A stretch of 64,000 nucleotides of DNA from an uncultured Lactobacillus sp. Lineage in GTDB: Bacteria; Bacillota; Bacilli; Lactobacillales; Lactobacillaceae. The translations under genes and the position numbers were made by a program. Positions 45,330 to 54,235 of this stretch are shown here, piece after piece. Positions within the stretch are counted from its first letter, which is position 1. The number at the start of each line of letters is the position of its first letter. Under the pieces are notes generated by a model. It saw only the letters and a program-made list of their open reading frames with translations. It was not told the DNA's origin and ran no database searches. The stretch spans positions 1 through 64,000 of the forward strand of contig NZ_CARBVX010000008.1 of assembly GCF_948948975.1 (NCBI RefSeq). The letters run 5' to 3'.

Positions 45330-45951
45330 AATCAATATTATTACGATATAAGCCTACAACTTTACCTAAAATTTGAACCACAGGTAAAATGATTGGATCC
45401 ATTGTATCGTTTTCAGGCTGCAGACGGTAATAACCGTCTTCTTTGAAAAATCTTTTGACAGTTGCTTCGTTATCTTCAGTCATAGCGACAACAATTTCAC
45501 CATTATTAGCACTAGATTGTTTACGAACAATGACATGATCACCATTTAAAATTCCTGCATTAATCATTGATTCGCCATGGACACGCAACATGAAAAGCTC
45601 GCCAGCGTCATTTTCGAGATCAGGAGGAAGAGGGAAATACTCATCGATGTCCTGAACGGCTAAGATAGGTTGACCAGCAGTAACTACGCCAACAACAGGA
45701 ATGTCTTTTGGTTTAATGCCTAGGGCTTCGCGGCCTTTTTCAGTTACTTCGATTGCTCTTGGTTTAGTAGCATCTTTTAAAATATAGCCTTTCTTTTCTA
45801 GGCGTGCTAAGTGACCATGAACAGTTGAAGTAGAAGAAAGATCAACTGCGCTACAGATCTCCCGTACTGTGGGAGGAAAAGCTCGCTCTTCGACGGTATC
45901 GTAAATAAAACGTAAAATTTCTAATTGTTTATTTGCATGTGGTTCAGTCAT
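45328..45951 (-). CDS. lexA: SOS repressor LexA
   Basis: Represses DNA-damage genes until RecA-stimulated self-cleavage. Winged helix-turn-helix at about residues 8-70; cleavage site A92-G93 in VVTAGQP; catalytic S128 in HGESM and K166 in ATVKRF. 207 residues is normal. GGAGA precedes the ATG. A LexA box overlaps the -35 of its own promoter, indicating autoregulation. It is divergent from ynzC; the yneA division inhibitor gene usually found there is missing. Confidence 0.96.
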   Translation of the reverse strand: MTEPHANKQLEILRFIYDTVEERAFPPTVREICSAVDLSSTSTVHGHLARLEKKGYILKDATKPRAIEVTEKGREALGIKPKDIPVVGVVTAGQPILAVQDIDEYFPLPPDLENDAGELFMLRVHGESMINAGILNGDHVIVRKQSSANNGEIVVAMTEDNEATVKRFFKEDGYYRLQPENDTMDPIILPVVQILGKVVGLYRNNID

Positions 45952-45981
45952 AATTTTTTCTCCATTTACTTACTTATTAGT

Positions 45982-46010
45982 ATTCTAACAAAAAAATATT
46001 ATCTCGGCAA
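45982..46010 (-). promoter_or_regulatory. lexA promoter
   Basis: On the minus strand TTGCCG (46010-46005) and TAGAAT (45987-45982) are exactly 17 bases apart. The LexA box overlaps the first bases of the -35. Confidence 0.7.
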
Positions 46011-46021
46011 ACAGGCGTTCT
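46008..46021. promoter_or_regulatory. LexA/DinR-type operator between lexA and ynzC
   Basis: CAAACAGGCGTTCT on the + strand matches CGAACRNRYGTTYC at 12 of 14 positions. It overlaps the lexA -35 and lies about 25 bases upstream of the ynzC -10, so it could control both divergent genes. Confidence 0.7.
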
Positions 46022-46043
46022 TAGCAGTTGAGTCTTTTTTTAT

Positions 46044-46052
46044 TGGTATAAT
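46044..46052 (+). promoter_or_regulatory. Extended -10 promoter of ynzC
   Basis: TGGTATAAT contains a perfect TATAAT (46047-46052) with an upstream TG. No good -35 lies at standard distance; the LexA box is immediately upstream. Confidence 0.5.
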
Positions 46053-46088
46053 TAAGGTAAACTAACATTGTTTAGTGAGGTGTTTATT

Positions 46089-46337
46089 ATGGATAAAAAA
46101 GAAGAAGAAAAATTAATTAAGCGAATCAATGAATTAACAAAAATTAGTAGAGAACGTGAGTTAACTCCTGATGAGTTAGAAGAACGTAAAAAATTAAGAT
46201 CTGCTTTTCTAGAAAACTTCCGCGCTGGATTTAGACAACAATTAGAGGATACTGTCGTTATTGATAAAGATGGTAAAGAAGTAACTTCAGAAAAAGCTAA
46301 AGAGGCACAACGTCGTAAAGGATTAAGAAAAGATTAA
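46089..46337 (+). CDS. ynzC: DUF896 family protein YnzC
   Basis: 82-residue, highly charged, helical protein of the DUF896/YnzC family, function unknown. The ELTKISRERELTPDELEERKKLR pattern (about 11-33) and FRAGFRQQLEDTVVID are typical. Start ATG 46089 is preceded by GAGGTG. In Bacillus ynzC is in the LexA-controlled yneA operon; here it is divergent from lexA with a LexA box between, so SOS control is plausible. Confidence 0.9.
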   Translation: MDKKEEEKLIKRINELTKISRERELTPDELEERKKLRSAFLENFRAGFRQQLEDTVVIDKDGKEVTSEKAKEAQRRKGLRKD

Positions 46338-46409
46338 TAATTTACTTTAAAAAAAACTATTTTTTTGGTATGCTGAAAAAGTACATTAATTTCTGGAGGT
46401 TTTTGGGAA

Positions 46410-46631
46410 ATGAATTTAGGTTTAGCAATTTTTCTTATTATTATCGCATTATTAATCGGTCTTATTGGCGGATTTTATGGTGCTCGCGCATACATGAAGA
46501 AGTATTTCCAAGACAATCCTCCTATTAGTGAAGATATGATTGCAGCTATGATGGCGCAAATGGGACAAAAACCATCTGCTAAGAAGCTTAATCAAGTTAT
46601 GAATATGATGAAGCATCAACAACAAAAATAG
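46410..46631 (+). CDS. yneF: UPF0154 membrane protein YneF
   Basis: 73-residue protein with one N-terminal membrane helix (about residues 3-25, rich in Leu/Ile/Gly) and a conserved cytoplasmic tail with NPPISEDMIAAMMAQMGQKPS near residues 36-56. Function unknown. GGAGG precedes the ATG. An extended -10-like TGGTATGCT lies about 36 bases upstream. A terminator follows. Confidence 0.9.
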   Translation: MNLGLAIFLIIIALLIGLIGGFYGARAYMKKYFQDNPPISEDMIAAMMAQMGQKPSAKKLNQVMNMMKHQQQK

Positions 46632-46658
46632 TAGCTTACTTTACTAATATTTGGTAGT

Positions 46659-46689
46659 AGACAGAGGATCATATTCCTCTGTCTTTTTG
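46659..46689 (+). terminator. Terminator after yneF
   Basis: AGACAGAGG pairs with CCTCTGTCT, loop ATCATATT, then T residues. The next gene starts 25 bases later with no room for a promoter. Confidence 0.85.
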
Positions 46690-46713
46690 TATGTGTATGT
46701 GGTGGGGTGAAAA

Positions 46714-48480
46714 ATGAATATTTTTAGTAAATTAGGATGGTTTTTTAGGCAAGAAAAGAAAAGATATATTATTGGTATTAGTTTTTTAGCTTTAACTTCA
46801 ATTGCCAATTTAGTCCCACCTAGAATTTTGGGACTGATGGCTGACCAGCTAGATAAAGGATCAATTAGCTGGGGTGAGTATGGTGCATTGATTCTAGCTG
46901 TCATTGCTGCAGCAATAGTTTTATATTTATTGCGCTACTTTTGGCGTAAGCAAATTTGGGGTGGAGCAGCAGAATTAGAAAGACAAATGAGATCCCGCTT
47001 ATTCAAGCATTTTATGATAATGGATAAAACCTTTTATCAAAGGCACCGCACTGGGGATTTAATGGCACATGCGACTAATGATATTAATTCCATTCAAAAT
47101 GTAGCTGGAGATGGAGTTTTGACTTTAGTTGACTCTTTGGTTACTGGTGGAACTACAATGATTGCGATGATTATTTTTACCGATTTTAGATTAACAATTA
47201 TTGCCCTTTTACCACTTCCTTTTCTTGCTTTAGGTGCTTGGAAGTTAGGAGATAAGCTTCACTATAGTTTTGACAAATCACAAGCTGCATTTTCACGTTT
47301 AAATAATAAAACACAAGAATCAGTTTCTGGGATTAAAGTATTAAAAGCCTTTGGTGAAAGTGAGCAGGATTCGGCTGCTTTTAATAAAATGGTAGATGAT
47401 ACTATTCAAATCAATAAGAAAGTTTTTAAATGGGATTCAATGTTTGATCCATTAGGGACATTAATTATTGGAGCAACTTATGTAATTACGATTATCTATG
47501 GTGGACTACTGGTATCAAATCATACGTTATCAGTTGGTCAACTGGTTTCTTTTATTGCCTATATTTCTAATATGGTATGGCCAATGTTTGCAATTGGTTA
47601 TTTATTTAATATTTTAGAGCGTGGATCAGCCTCTTATGATCGTGTTGAACGTCTATTATATGAAAAACCTCAAATTACTGATGAAAATGCTGATCAAAGC
47701 TTAACAGCTGCAGATATTCAAGGTGATTTAAAATATGAAATTAAATCCTTTGCCTATCCTGATGAAAAAGAGATACCAGTTTTGCAAAATATTAATTTTA
47801 CATTAAAACCAGGACAAACATTAGGATTAGTAGGGAAAGTTGGATCTGGAAAGACCACTATTATTGAGCTTTTATTAAGAGAGTTTGATCAATACCAAGG
47901 AAAAATAAGCTTAGGGGGTCATGATATTAGAAATATCCCCTTAAAACTACTTTTAAGTGAAATTTCGTATGTTCCACAAAATAATTTCTTATTTTCTACC
48001 TCTATTGAAAAAAATATTGCTTTTTCTGATGAAAATGTAGAGAAGAATAAAATTGAATCTGCAGCTCAAAAAAGTGATTTACATGATGATATTTTACAAA
48101 TGCCAGCTGGGTATAAAACATTGGTGGGTGAAAATGGAGTATCTTTGTCTGGGGGACAAAAACAAAGATTGTCAATTGCGCGAGCCTTGTTAAAAGAAAG
48201 TCCTATTTTGATATTAGATGATGCTCTTTCAGCGGTAGATGCAAAAACAGAGACCTCTATTTTGGATTCCCTTAAATCGGAAAGAAAAGGGAAGAAGACT
48301 TTAATTGCAGCCCATCGTTTGACCTCAGTAATGGACGCTGATCTTATCTTAGTGCTAAAAGAGGGTAAGATTGTTGAAAGAGGAAAACATGCTGACCTTT
48401 TAGCTCAAAATGGCTGGTATGCTGAAATGTGGCGTAAACAAGAATTACAAGCAAAGGTGGGTGAAGTAGATGGACAATAA
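46714..48480 (+). CDS. Heterodimeric ABC exporter, subunit 1 (degenerate ATP site)
   Basis: Half-transporter with six membrane helices (about 1-310) fused to an ATPase domain. Walker A GKVGSGKT (about 374), signature LSGGQKQRLS and Walker B ILILDDALSAVD: the catalytic glutamate is replaced by Asp, as in the degenerate site of heterodimeric multidrug exporters such as BmrC/LmrC. 588 residues. It overlaps its partner by 11 bases. Substrate unknown; drugs or lipids are possible. Confidence 0.92.
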   Translation: MNIFSKLGWFFRQEKKRYIIGISFLALTSIANLVPPRILGLMADQLDKGSISWGEYGALILAVIAAAIVLYLLRYFWRKQIWGGAAELERQMRSRLFKHFMIMDKTFYQRHRTGDLMAHATNDINSIQNVAGDGVLTLVDSLVTGGTTMIAMIIFTDFRLTIIALLPLPFLALGAWKLGDKLHYSFDKSQAAFSRLNNKTQESVSGIKVLKAFGESEQDSAAFNKMVDDTIQINKKVFKWDSMFDPLGTLIIGATYVITIIYGGLLVSNHTLSVGQLVSFIAYISNMVWPMFAIGYLFNILERGSASYDRVERLLYEKPQITDENADQSLTAADIQGDLKYEIKSFAYPDEKEIPVLQNINFTLKPGQTLGLVGKVGSGKTTIIELLLREFDQYQGKISLGGHDIRNIPLKLLLSEISYVPQNNFLFSTSIEKNIAFSDENVEKNKIESAAQKSDLHDDILQMPAGYKTLVGENGVSLSGGQKQRLSIARALLKESPILILDDALSAVDAKTETSILDSLKSERKGKKTLIAAHRLTSVMDADLILVLKEGKIVERGKHADLLAQNGWYAEMWRKQELQAKVGEVDGQ

Positions 48481-50263
48481 CGAAGAGAGTAAATCAGTTT
48501 GGTCTAAAGCAATTCCATTTAAAGAACAAGTTCAAATATTTAAGCGGATTTTAAAGTACGTAAAGCCTTTTAAAGTAGAATTGGGAGTTGCGATTTTTGG
48601 TGCTTTCTTAGTAAGTGTAATTAATATGCTTTTACCAAGGGGACTACAGTTTTTCTTGGATAATTATTTGATCAAACAAAAGGCAACGGTACAGATTATA
48701 ATTTGGGCTGGACTATTATATGGAATCGGAACAATTATTAAGGCAATTCTTCAATTTGTATATCAATATTTATATGCACTTGGCGCTGAAAAAACACTTG
48801 AAAGTGTAAGAAAAGATTTATATCGAAAACTTCATAGTTTAGGAATGCGTTATTTTGACCAAACCCCAGCAGGTTCAATTGTCTCAAGAGTTACTAATGA
48901 TACGATGACTTTAAGCGACTTTTTGGGTGTACTTTGTCAAGTAGTCATTGGAGTATTCTCGTTAGTAACTGCTTTTATAGCAATGTATGTAACCAATAAA
49001 TTTGCGGCGTTAATTGTCTTGATGTTTTTACCAATTTTAGGTTTTATTTTCTGGATTTATACACAAAAGAGTTCCAGATTGTACCGTGCTTTTCGTGAAC
49101 GGCTTAGTCGAATTAATACTAATTTAAATGAATCTATTGAGGGTGTTTCTCTAATTCAGCAATTTAAGCAGGAAAAAAGAATGACAAACCATTTTGAAAA
49201 TGAGAATGGTACTTTGATGAGAACACGTTTTAACTTGATCCGAGTTAACTCACTTTTGTTATCACCAATGACCAGTTTGCTGTATTCATTGGCCCTTGCA
49301 TTAGTGTTAATGTATTTTGGTTTTCCAATGCAAAAGACTTTTGTTCCTGCCGGAATTGTATATGCTTTTTCTCAATATGTACAACAATTTTTTAATCCTA
49401 TTTCTACTATGATGGATCGAATGACTTCTTTTCAGGATGGAATTGTGGCAGGCAAACGTATTTTTAGAATTATGGATGAAAAAGAATACGAACCGCGACA
49501 AGAAAATGATGAAAGAGCAGTTATTTCGAAAGGAAAGATTGAATTTAAAAATGTCAGCTTTTCTTATGATGGAAAGAATGAAATCTTACATGATGTATCT
49601 TTTGTAGTTAATCCGGGTGAAACTTTAGGAATTGTTGGTCATACTGGATCAGGAAAGAGTTCAATTATCAATGTAATGATGAGATTTTATGAATTTGGTA
49701 GTGGGGAAGTACTTATTGATGGCATTGATATTAGGAAGTTTCCGAAGAAAGAATTACGTAAAAAACTAGGACTAGTTTTACAAGAACCCTTTATGTTCTA
49801 TGGAGACATTTCTTCAAATATTCGCTTGTATAATGACAAAATTACAGATCAACAAATTAAAGATGCTGCTCAAACCGTCCAAGCAGATTCATTTATTGAA
49901 AAAATGCCAGGTAAATATCATGCAAAAGTGATTGAAGGTGGATCAGAACTTAGTCAAGGACAACGACAATTAATTTCATTTGCACGAACCTTAGTAACTG
50001 ATCCTAAAATTTTAGTTCTAGATGAAGCAACGGCTAATGTTGATACAGAAACCGAAAATTTAATTCAAGAGGGATTAAAGAAGCTTCGTCAAGGAAGAAC
50101 GACTTTGGCAATTGCGCACCGTCTTTCAACAATTGCAGATGCGAACCAGATTATTGTTTTGGATAAAGGAAGAATTGTTGAACGTGGTACACATGAGGAA
50201 CTCTTGAAGAAGAAAGGGTACTACTACAATCTTTATAAGCTTCAACAAAATAGTGGTAAATAA
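48470..50263 (+). CDS. Heterodimeric ABC exporter, subunit 2
   Basis: Partner half-transporter, 597 residues, with six membrane helices and an ATPase domain: Walker A GHTGSGKSS (about 390), signature LSQGQRQLISFA (Gly to Gln change in the LSGGQ motif) and canonical Walker B ILVLDEATANVD with the catalytic Glu. The altered signature faces the degenerate Walker site of subunit 1, giving one weak and one active ATP site. The frames overlap, so the two are coupled. Confidence 0.92.
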   Translation: MDNNEESKSVWSKAIPFKEQVQIFKRILKYVKPFKVELGVAIFGAFLVSVINMLLPRGLQFFLDNYLIKQKATVQIIIWAGLLYGIGTIIKAILQFVYQYLYALGAEKTLESVRKDLYRKLHSLGMRYFDQTPAGSIVSRVTNDTMTLSDFLGVLCQVVIGVFSLVTAFIAMYVTNKFAALIVLMFLPILGFIFWIYTQKSSRLYRAFRERLSRINTNLNESIEGVSLIQQFKQEKRMTNHFENENGTLMRTRFNLIRVNSLLLSPMTSLLYSLALALVLMYFGFPMQKTFVPAGIVYAFSQYVQQFFNPISTMMDRMTSFQDGIVAGKRIFRIMDEKEYEPRQENDERAVISKGKIEFKNVSFSYDGKNEILHDVSFVVNPGETLGIVGHTGSGKSSIINVMMRFYEFGSGEVLIDGIDIRKFPKKELRKKLGLVLQEPFMFYGDISSNIRLYNDKITDQQIKDAAQTVQADSFIEKMPGKYHAKVIEGGSELSQGQRQLISFARTLVTDPKILVLDEATANVDTETENLIQEGLKKLRQGRTTLAIAHRLSTIADANQIIVLDKGRIVERGTHEELLKKKGYYYNLYKLQQNSGK

Positions 50264-50292
50264 AAAGCTCGATCGTTTAAGATCGAGCTTTT
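50263..50292. terminator. Bidirectional terminator between the ABC exporter and cfa
   Basis: AAAAGCTCGATC and GATCGAGCTTTT form a perfect 12-bp stem around GTTTAA, between convergent genes. Confidence 0.9.
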
Positions 50293-50305
50293 ATTTGAAT
50301 TATAT

Positions 50306-51487
50306 TTATTTATCATTCAACATGTATTGACGAGTCATTGGTAAGGTTTTACCAGATGGGCCCTTTGTTAATAGATATTGAATAACATCAATGTTTCCTG
50401 ATTCAAAGGAAGCGGCACATGCTTGAAGATACATATCCCACATTCTGACAAAGGGTTCGCCCATCATTCCTTCAACCTCTGAACGATGGGCATTAAAGTT
50501 TTTATCCCAAATTTCAAGAGTTCTTTGATAGTGGCGACGAAGCATTTCCATGTCAGCAATTTGTAAGTTAGCTTCTTCAATTCTTGAGACAATTTCTACT
50601 AGGCCAGGGATGTAGCCACCTGGGAAGATATATTTATTAATCCAAGCATTGGTAGCCCCGCCTTGTTGACGAGTAATACCATGAATTAAAGCAACACCGT
50701 GTGGCTTGAGATATTTAGCAACGTCTTTGAAATATTCTCCTAGGTTTTCTGAACCAACGTGCTCGAACATACCTACAGAAGTAACATAATCAAAATCACG
50801 ATTACCTAATTCACGATAATCTTCAAGTAACACTTCAGCTTGATTTTCAAGACCCATGTCCTTGATCTTTTGGTTGACTAAATCAAATTGCTCTTGGCTT
50901 AAAGTAACTCCGGTAACTTTAAGTCCATATTCTTTAGCTGCAGTTAGCATTAAGGTTCCCCAGCCACACCCAATATCTAATAAAGTCTTGCCTGGTTTAG
51001 GATCTAATTTTTGAAGAATATGATGAACTTTAGCGATTTGAGCAGCTTCAAGATCATCTTTATTACCATTAGTGAAGTAAGCACATGAGTAAGTCATAGT
51101 TGGATCAAGCCATAGTTTATAAAAATCGTTACCGATATCATAGTGACTTTGAACATCTTCTTGACTTTGCTTCTCCGTATGCTTTTGCTTAGGTAAAAAT
51201 TTTCTGAATTTTGAAGCACGCATAAACGATTCACTACTTTCATATGCCGCTTCAATTAATTTTTGGATACTTCCTTTAATTTCAAGGTCTTTATCCATAT
51301 AAGCTTCACCTAAAGCCAAAGAGGCGTTACTTGTTATTTCTTTAAAAGGAATCTTTTTGTTAAAAATAACCTCCACTTCCGGTGTGCCATTTCCATAAAT
51401 TTCTGATTTTCCATCCCAGTATGTAACTTTTACAGGGATATTAAATGAATGACTAAGCATCATTTTATACAAAGGTTTTTCTAACAT
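50306..51487 (-). CDS. cfa: Cyclopropane-fatty-acid-phospholipid synthase
   Basis: Adds a methylene from SAM to double bonds of membrane phospholipid acyl chains, raising acid tolerance. A helical N-terminal domain precedes the methyltransferase core with [16 protein letters not shown] (about 109-124), [10 protein letters not shown] (about 169-178) and GMFEHVG. 393 residues is normal for lactobacilli. AGGAGA precedes the ATG on the minus strand. It lies just downstream of the plsC-like gene. Confidence 0.94.
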   Translation of the reverse strand: MLEKPLYKMMLSHSFNIPVKVTYWDGKSEIYGNGTPEVEVIFNKKIPFKEITSNASLALGEAYMDKDLEIKGSIQKLIEAAYESSESFMRASKFRKFLPKQKHTEKQSQEDVQSHYDIGNDFYKLWLDPTMTYSCAYFTNGNKDDLEAAQIAKVHHILQKLDPKPGKTLLDIGCGWGTLMLTAAKEYGLKVTGVTLSQEQFDLVNQKIKDMGLENQAEVLLEDYRELGNRDFDYVTSVGMFEHVGSENLGEYFKDVAKYLKPHGVALIHGITRQQGGATNAWINKYIFPGGYIPGLVEIVSRIEEANLQIADMEMLRRHYQRTLEIWDKNFNAHRSEVEGMMGEPFVRMWDMYLQACAASFESGNIDVIQYLLTKGPSGKTLPMTRQYMLNDK

Positions 51488-51554
51488 TGTTGATTCTCCT
51501 TTTCTACACTAGACTATGTCATTTTAACACTAAAAATCTTGAATAATAAGAAAT

Positions 51555-52170
51555 TTATTTTGCGATATAGTGAAAGTCGGGATTTTGTTCTTTATCTAAC
51601 TTGTCCCAAGCTTCTTCCAATTGCTGGTATAGAGCAGGTGTAGTTTCTTTATTAATCTTTTCGCGGCGTGGAATGTAGATAGGCTCACCAAAACAAATGT
51701 CTAAAGATTTTCTTTTCAGGAAGCCTTTAAAGGTCAACGGTCCTTGATAAACCACGGGAACTAATGGCTTATTAGCCATTTTGGCAATAACAAATGCACC
51801 ACTTTTAAGTTCTTCAGAATGGCGAGTTCCGGAAGGAAAAATAATCAAAGATAGGTCACCTTTGCGTAATCCTTTAACAGGAATTTTAATTGCAGAAGGT
51901 CCTGGATTATCTCGATCTACTGAAAAAGCATGTGCGTGCACTAAAATAAATCTCAAAATAGGATTTTTAAAAAGTTCTTTTTTTGCCATAAACATAAATT
52001 CCATTGGACTTGCAGCTAAGGCAAAAAGAATTGGTTCCCACCAAGTTCGATGAGGGGCTACTAAAATATAATTACCTTTCGGTATACGGTCTTTATGATG
52101 AACATGTAAATGTCCATTAAGTACCCAGACAATAAATCGGGCAATTGGGCGAATAATTTTATAAAACATG
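51555..52170 (-). CDS. plsC: PlsC-like lysophospholipid acyltransferase with variant motifs
   Basis: Likely 1-acyl-glycerol-3-phosphate acyltransferase, or a relative, making phosphatidate. About 204 residues starting at ATG 52170, preceded by GGAGGAAA; a longer reading lacks a ribosome site. Motif I is PHRTWWE (H40 to E45), so the usual HX4D aspartate is Glu. Motif III is FPSGTRH (111-117), with Ser for the usual Glu. VDRD (84-87) is present. Membrane-associated. The exact acyl acceptor is uncertain. Confidence 0.82.
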
Positions 52171-52237
52171 ATCTTTCCTCCAATTTTATCTATAGTATTA
52201 TACAATACAGCAAAGAATTTTTAGAAGGGTATAGAAA

Positions 52238-53260
52238 ATGGATCTATTGAAACCTAATGAACGAATTGATTATATGTACAATGATGACCTACAAATCATC
52301 CAAGAAAAAGATGCGTTTTCTTTTTCTTTAGATACGCTTCTTCTTGGATATTTTGCACAAAATAAAATCCATGATAATTATAAAGTTGTTGATTTATGTA
52401 GTGGTAATGGAGCTGCTAGTATCTACATGTCCTATTTTAATCGGGCACATTATGATGCAGTTGAGATTCAGAAAGAAATAGCTGATCAGGCAAGACGAAG
52501 TATTAAATTGAATAAACTAGAAAATCGAATAGAAGTACATTGTCTGAATGCATTAGATGCTCCAAAGAAATTAGGTAAAGATAAGTATGATGTAGTAGTT
52601 GTTAATCCTCCTTATTTCAAAGTTCCTCAAGGTCATATTGTTAATCCTGATGAAAAAAAAGCCTTAGCAAGACATGAATTAGCCATTAATCTGGAGCAAA
52701 TAATTAAAGTTTCAAGTGATATGCTCAAAATGAAAGGCAAAATGTTTATGGTTCATCGGCCTGAGCGTTTGGGTGAAATTATGCATTATTGCTTAGAGAA
52801 TCAACTGAGTGTAAAGTGGGTGCAACCTTTTGTTTCTAAAAGAGATGCAGATGCCAATTTGGTAGTGGTAGAAGCCATTAGAAATACTGCTAGTGATGGA
52901 TTAGTTTTGAGGGATGCAATTGTTGTACATAATCGAGATGGATCTTTCACGCCTGAAATAAAAAAAGTTATTGCTGAAAATAAGGAAGAAGGGCCTAAAA
53001 AAGAAAAATATTATTTTTACTGCTTATTGTGTAATGACGGAAGTTTCTATGGTGGTTTTACAAATGATTTAGCTCATCGATTAAAGATGCACAATGAAGG
53101 AAAAGGAGCTAAATACACAAAAACACGGCGACCAGTAAAAATGATATATCATGAAGAATTTGATGATAAAAAACTAGCCTTAAAGAGAGAATATTGGTTC
53201 AAACATCATTCAAGAAAATGGAAAGAAGAGTTTTTAAAAGAACATAATGTGAAATTTTAA
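52238..53260 (+). CDS. TrmN6-like methyltransferase fused to a GIY-YIG domain
   Basis: 340-residue two-domain protein. Residues 1-245 resemble YabB/TrmN6 tRNA1Val (A37-N6) methyltransferases, with SAM motif VVDLCSGNGAAS (50-61) and NPPY (123-126). Residues about 257-335 form a UPF0213/YazA GIY-YIG nuclease-like domain with YYF, FYGG, R281, H285 and the REYWFK segment. In B. subtilis yabB and yazA are adjacent separate genes. The frame is open throughout, so this is a true fusion. Activity of the second domain is unproven. Confidence 0.88.
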   Translation: MDLLKPNERIDYMYNDDLQIIQEKDAFSFSLDTLLLGYFAQNKIHDNYKVVDLCSGNGAASIYMSYFNRAHYDAVEIQKEIADQARRSIKLNKLENRIEVHCLNALDAPKKLGKDKYDVVVVNPPYFKVPQGHIVNPDEKKALARHELAINLEQIIKVSSDMLKMKGKMFMVHRPERLGEIMHYCLENQLSVKWVQPFVSKRDADANLVVVEAIRNTASDGLVLRDAIVVHNRDGSFTPEIKKVIAENKEEGPKKEKYYFYCLLCNDGSFYGGFTNDLAHRLKMHNEGKGAKYTKTRRPVKMIYHEEFDDKKLALKREYWFKHHSRKWKEEFLKEHNVKF

Positions 53261-53289
53261 TTGCATTTATAAAATTAATTAGTTACAAT
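53261..53289 (+). promoter_or_regulatory. rpsB promoter
   Basis: TTGCAT (53261-53266) and TACAAT (53284-53289), 17-base spacer; transcription would start near 53296, giving a leader of about 117 bases. Confidence 0.75.
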
Positions 53290-53295
53290 GTTCAA

Positions 53296-53412
53296 GTATG
53301 CGTTTCGCATATTAATTTATATCACATCAAGAGCGATTAAATTCCTAGGTGCCAATTATTGGTCAGAATTTAATACGACCTCTTGAGAGGAATTAACCAG
53401 GAGGAATTTTTT
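53296..53412 (+). promoter_or_regulatory. Structured 5' leader of rpsB
   Basis: Three hairpins can be drawn. TATGCG/CGCATA with a TTT loop sits at the expected 5' end (53297-53311). ATTAAATTC (53336-53344) pairs with GAATTTAAT (53366-53374) and encloses CCAAT/ATTGG (53352-53362). CCTC/GAGG with loop TTGA (53379-53390) stands just before the GGAGG ribosome site. A candidate S2 autoregulatory leader; no T run, so not a terminator. Confidence 0.6.
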
Positions 53413-54198
53413 ATGACAGTTGTTACTATGAAGCAATTGCTTGAAGCAGGTGTCCACTTTGGTCACCAAACTAGAAGATGGGATCCAAAGATGGCTCCTT
53501 ACATTTTCACTCAAAGAAACGGAATCTACATCATTGACTTGCAAAAGACTATTAAGATGTTAGATGACGCTTACAACTACGTTAAGGCAGTTGCTCAAGA
53601 CGGTGGCGTATTCTTGTTCGTTGGTACTAAGAAACAAGCACAAGACGCTGTTAAAGAAGAAGCTACACGTGCAGGTCAATACTACGTTAACCAACGTTGG
53701 TTAGGTGGTACTTTGACTAACTGGACTACTATTCAAAGCCGTGTTAAGAGATTAAAGGAATTAAAACAAATGTCAGAAGATGGCACTTTCGACGTATTGC
53801 CAAAGAAGGAAGTTGCACTTTTGACTAAGGAAATGGAAAAACTTGAAAGATTCTTAGGTGGTATTGAAGATATGCCAAGAATCCCAGATGTTATGTTCGT
53901 TGTTGATCCTAAGAAAGAAAAGATCGCTGTTCACGAAGCAAACATTTTAGGTATCCCTGTAGTAGCTATGGTTGATACTAACACTGATCCAGATCCAATC
54001 GACGTTGTTATCCCAGCAAACGATGACGCAATTCGTGCAATTCGTCTGATTTCAGGTGCTATGGCTGATGCAATTATTGAAGGTAAGCAAGGCCAAGATG
54101 ACAGCGAAGATGTTGAAAAAGAAATGGCTGATAAAGCAGCAGCTGAAGACGATGAAGAAGAATCCATCGAAGTAGTTGTTGAAAAATCAGAAGACTAA
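53413..54198 (+). CDS. rpsB: 30S ribosomal protein S2
   Basis: 261-residue ribosomal protein starting [23 protein letters not shown] (pattern [11 protein letters not shown] is diagnostic). It contains [16 protein letters not shown] and the P.DVVIPAND segment, and has an acidic C-terminal tail. Start fixed by CAGGAGGAA upstream. Precedes tsf, the conserved order. Confidence 0.96.
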   Translation: MTVVTMKQLLEAGVHFGHQTRRWDPKMAPYIFTQRNGIYIIDLQKTIKMLDDAYNYVKAVAQDGGVFLFVGTKKQAQDAVKEEATRAGQYYVNQRWLGGTLTNWTTIQSRVKRLKELKQMSEDGTFDVLPKKEVALLTKEMEKLERFLGGIEDMPRIPDVMFVVDPKKEKIAVHEANILGIPVVAMVDTNTDPDPIDVVIPANDDAIRAIRLISGAMADAIIEGKQGQDDSEDVEKEMADKAAAEDDEEESIEVVVEKSED

Positions 54199-54235
54199 TT
54201 TGTTTTTACTGTTAGTTCTGTAGGAGGACATATTA

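Noticed and set aside
46644-46904. Minus-strand open frame at the start of the ABC exporter
   Set aside because: Overlaps a terminator and the first exporter gene; no coding signals.
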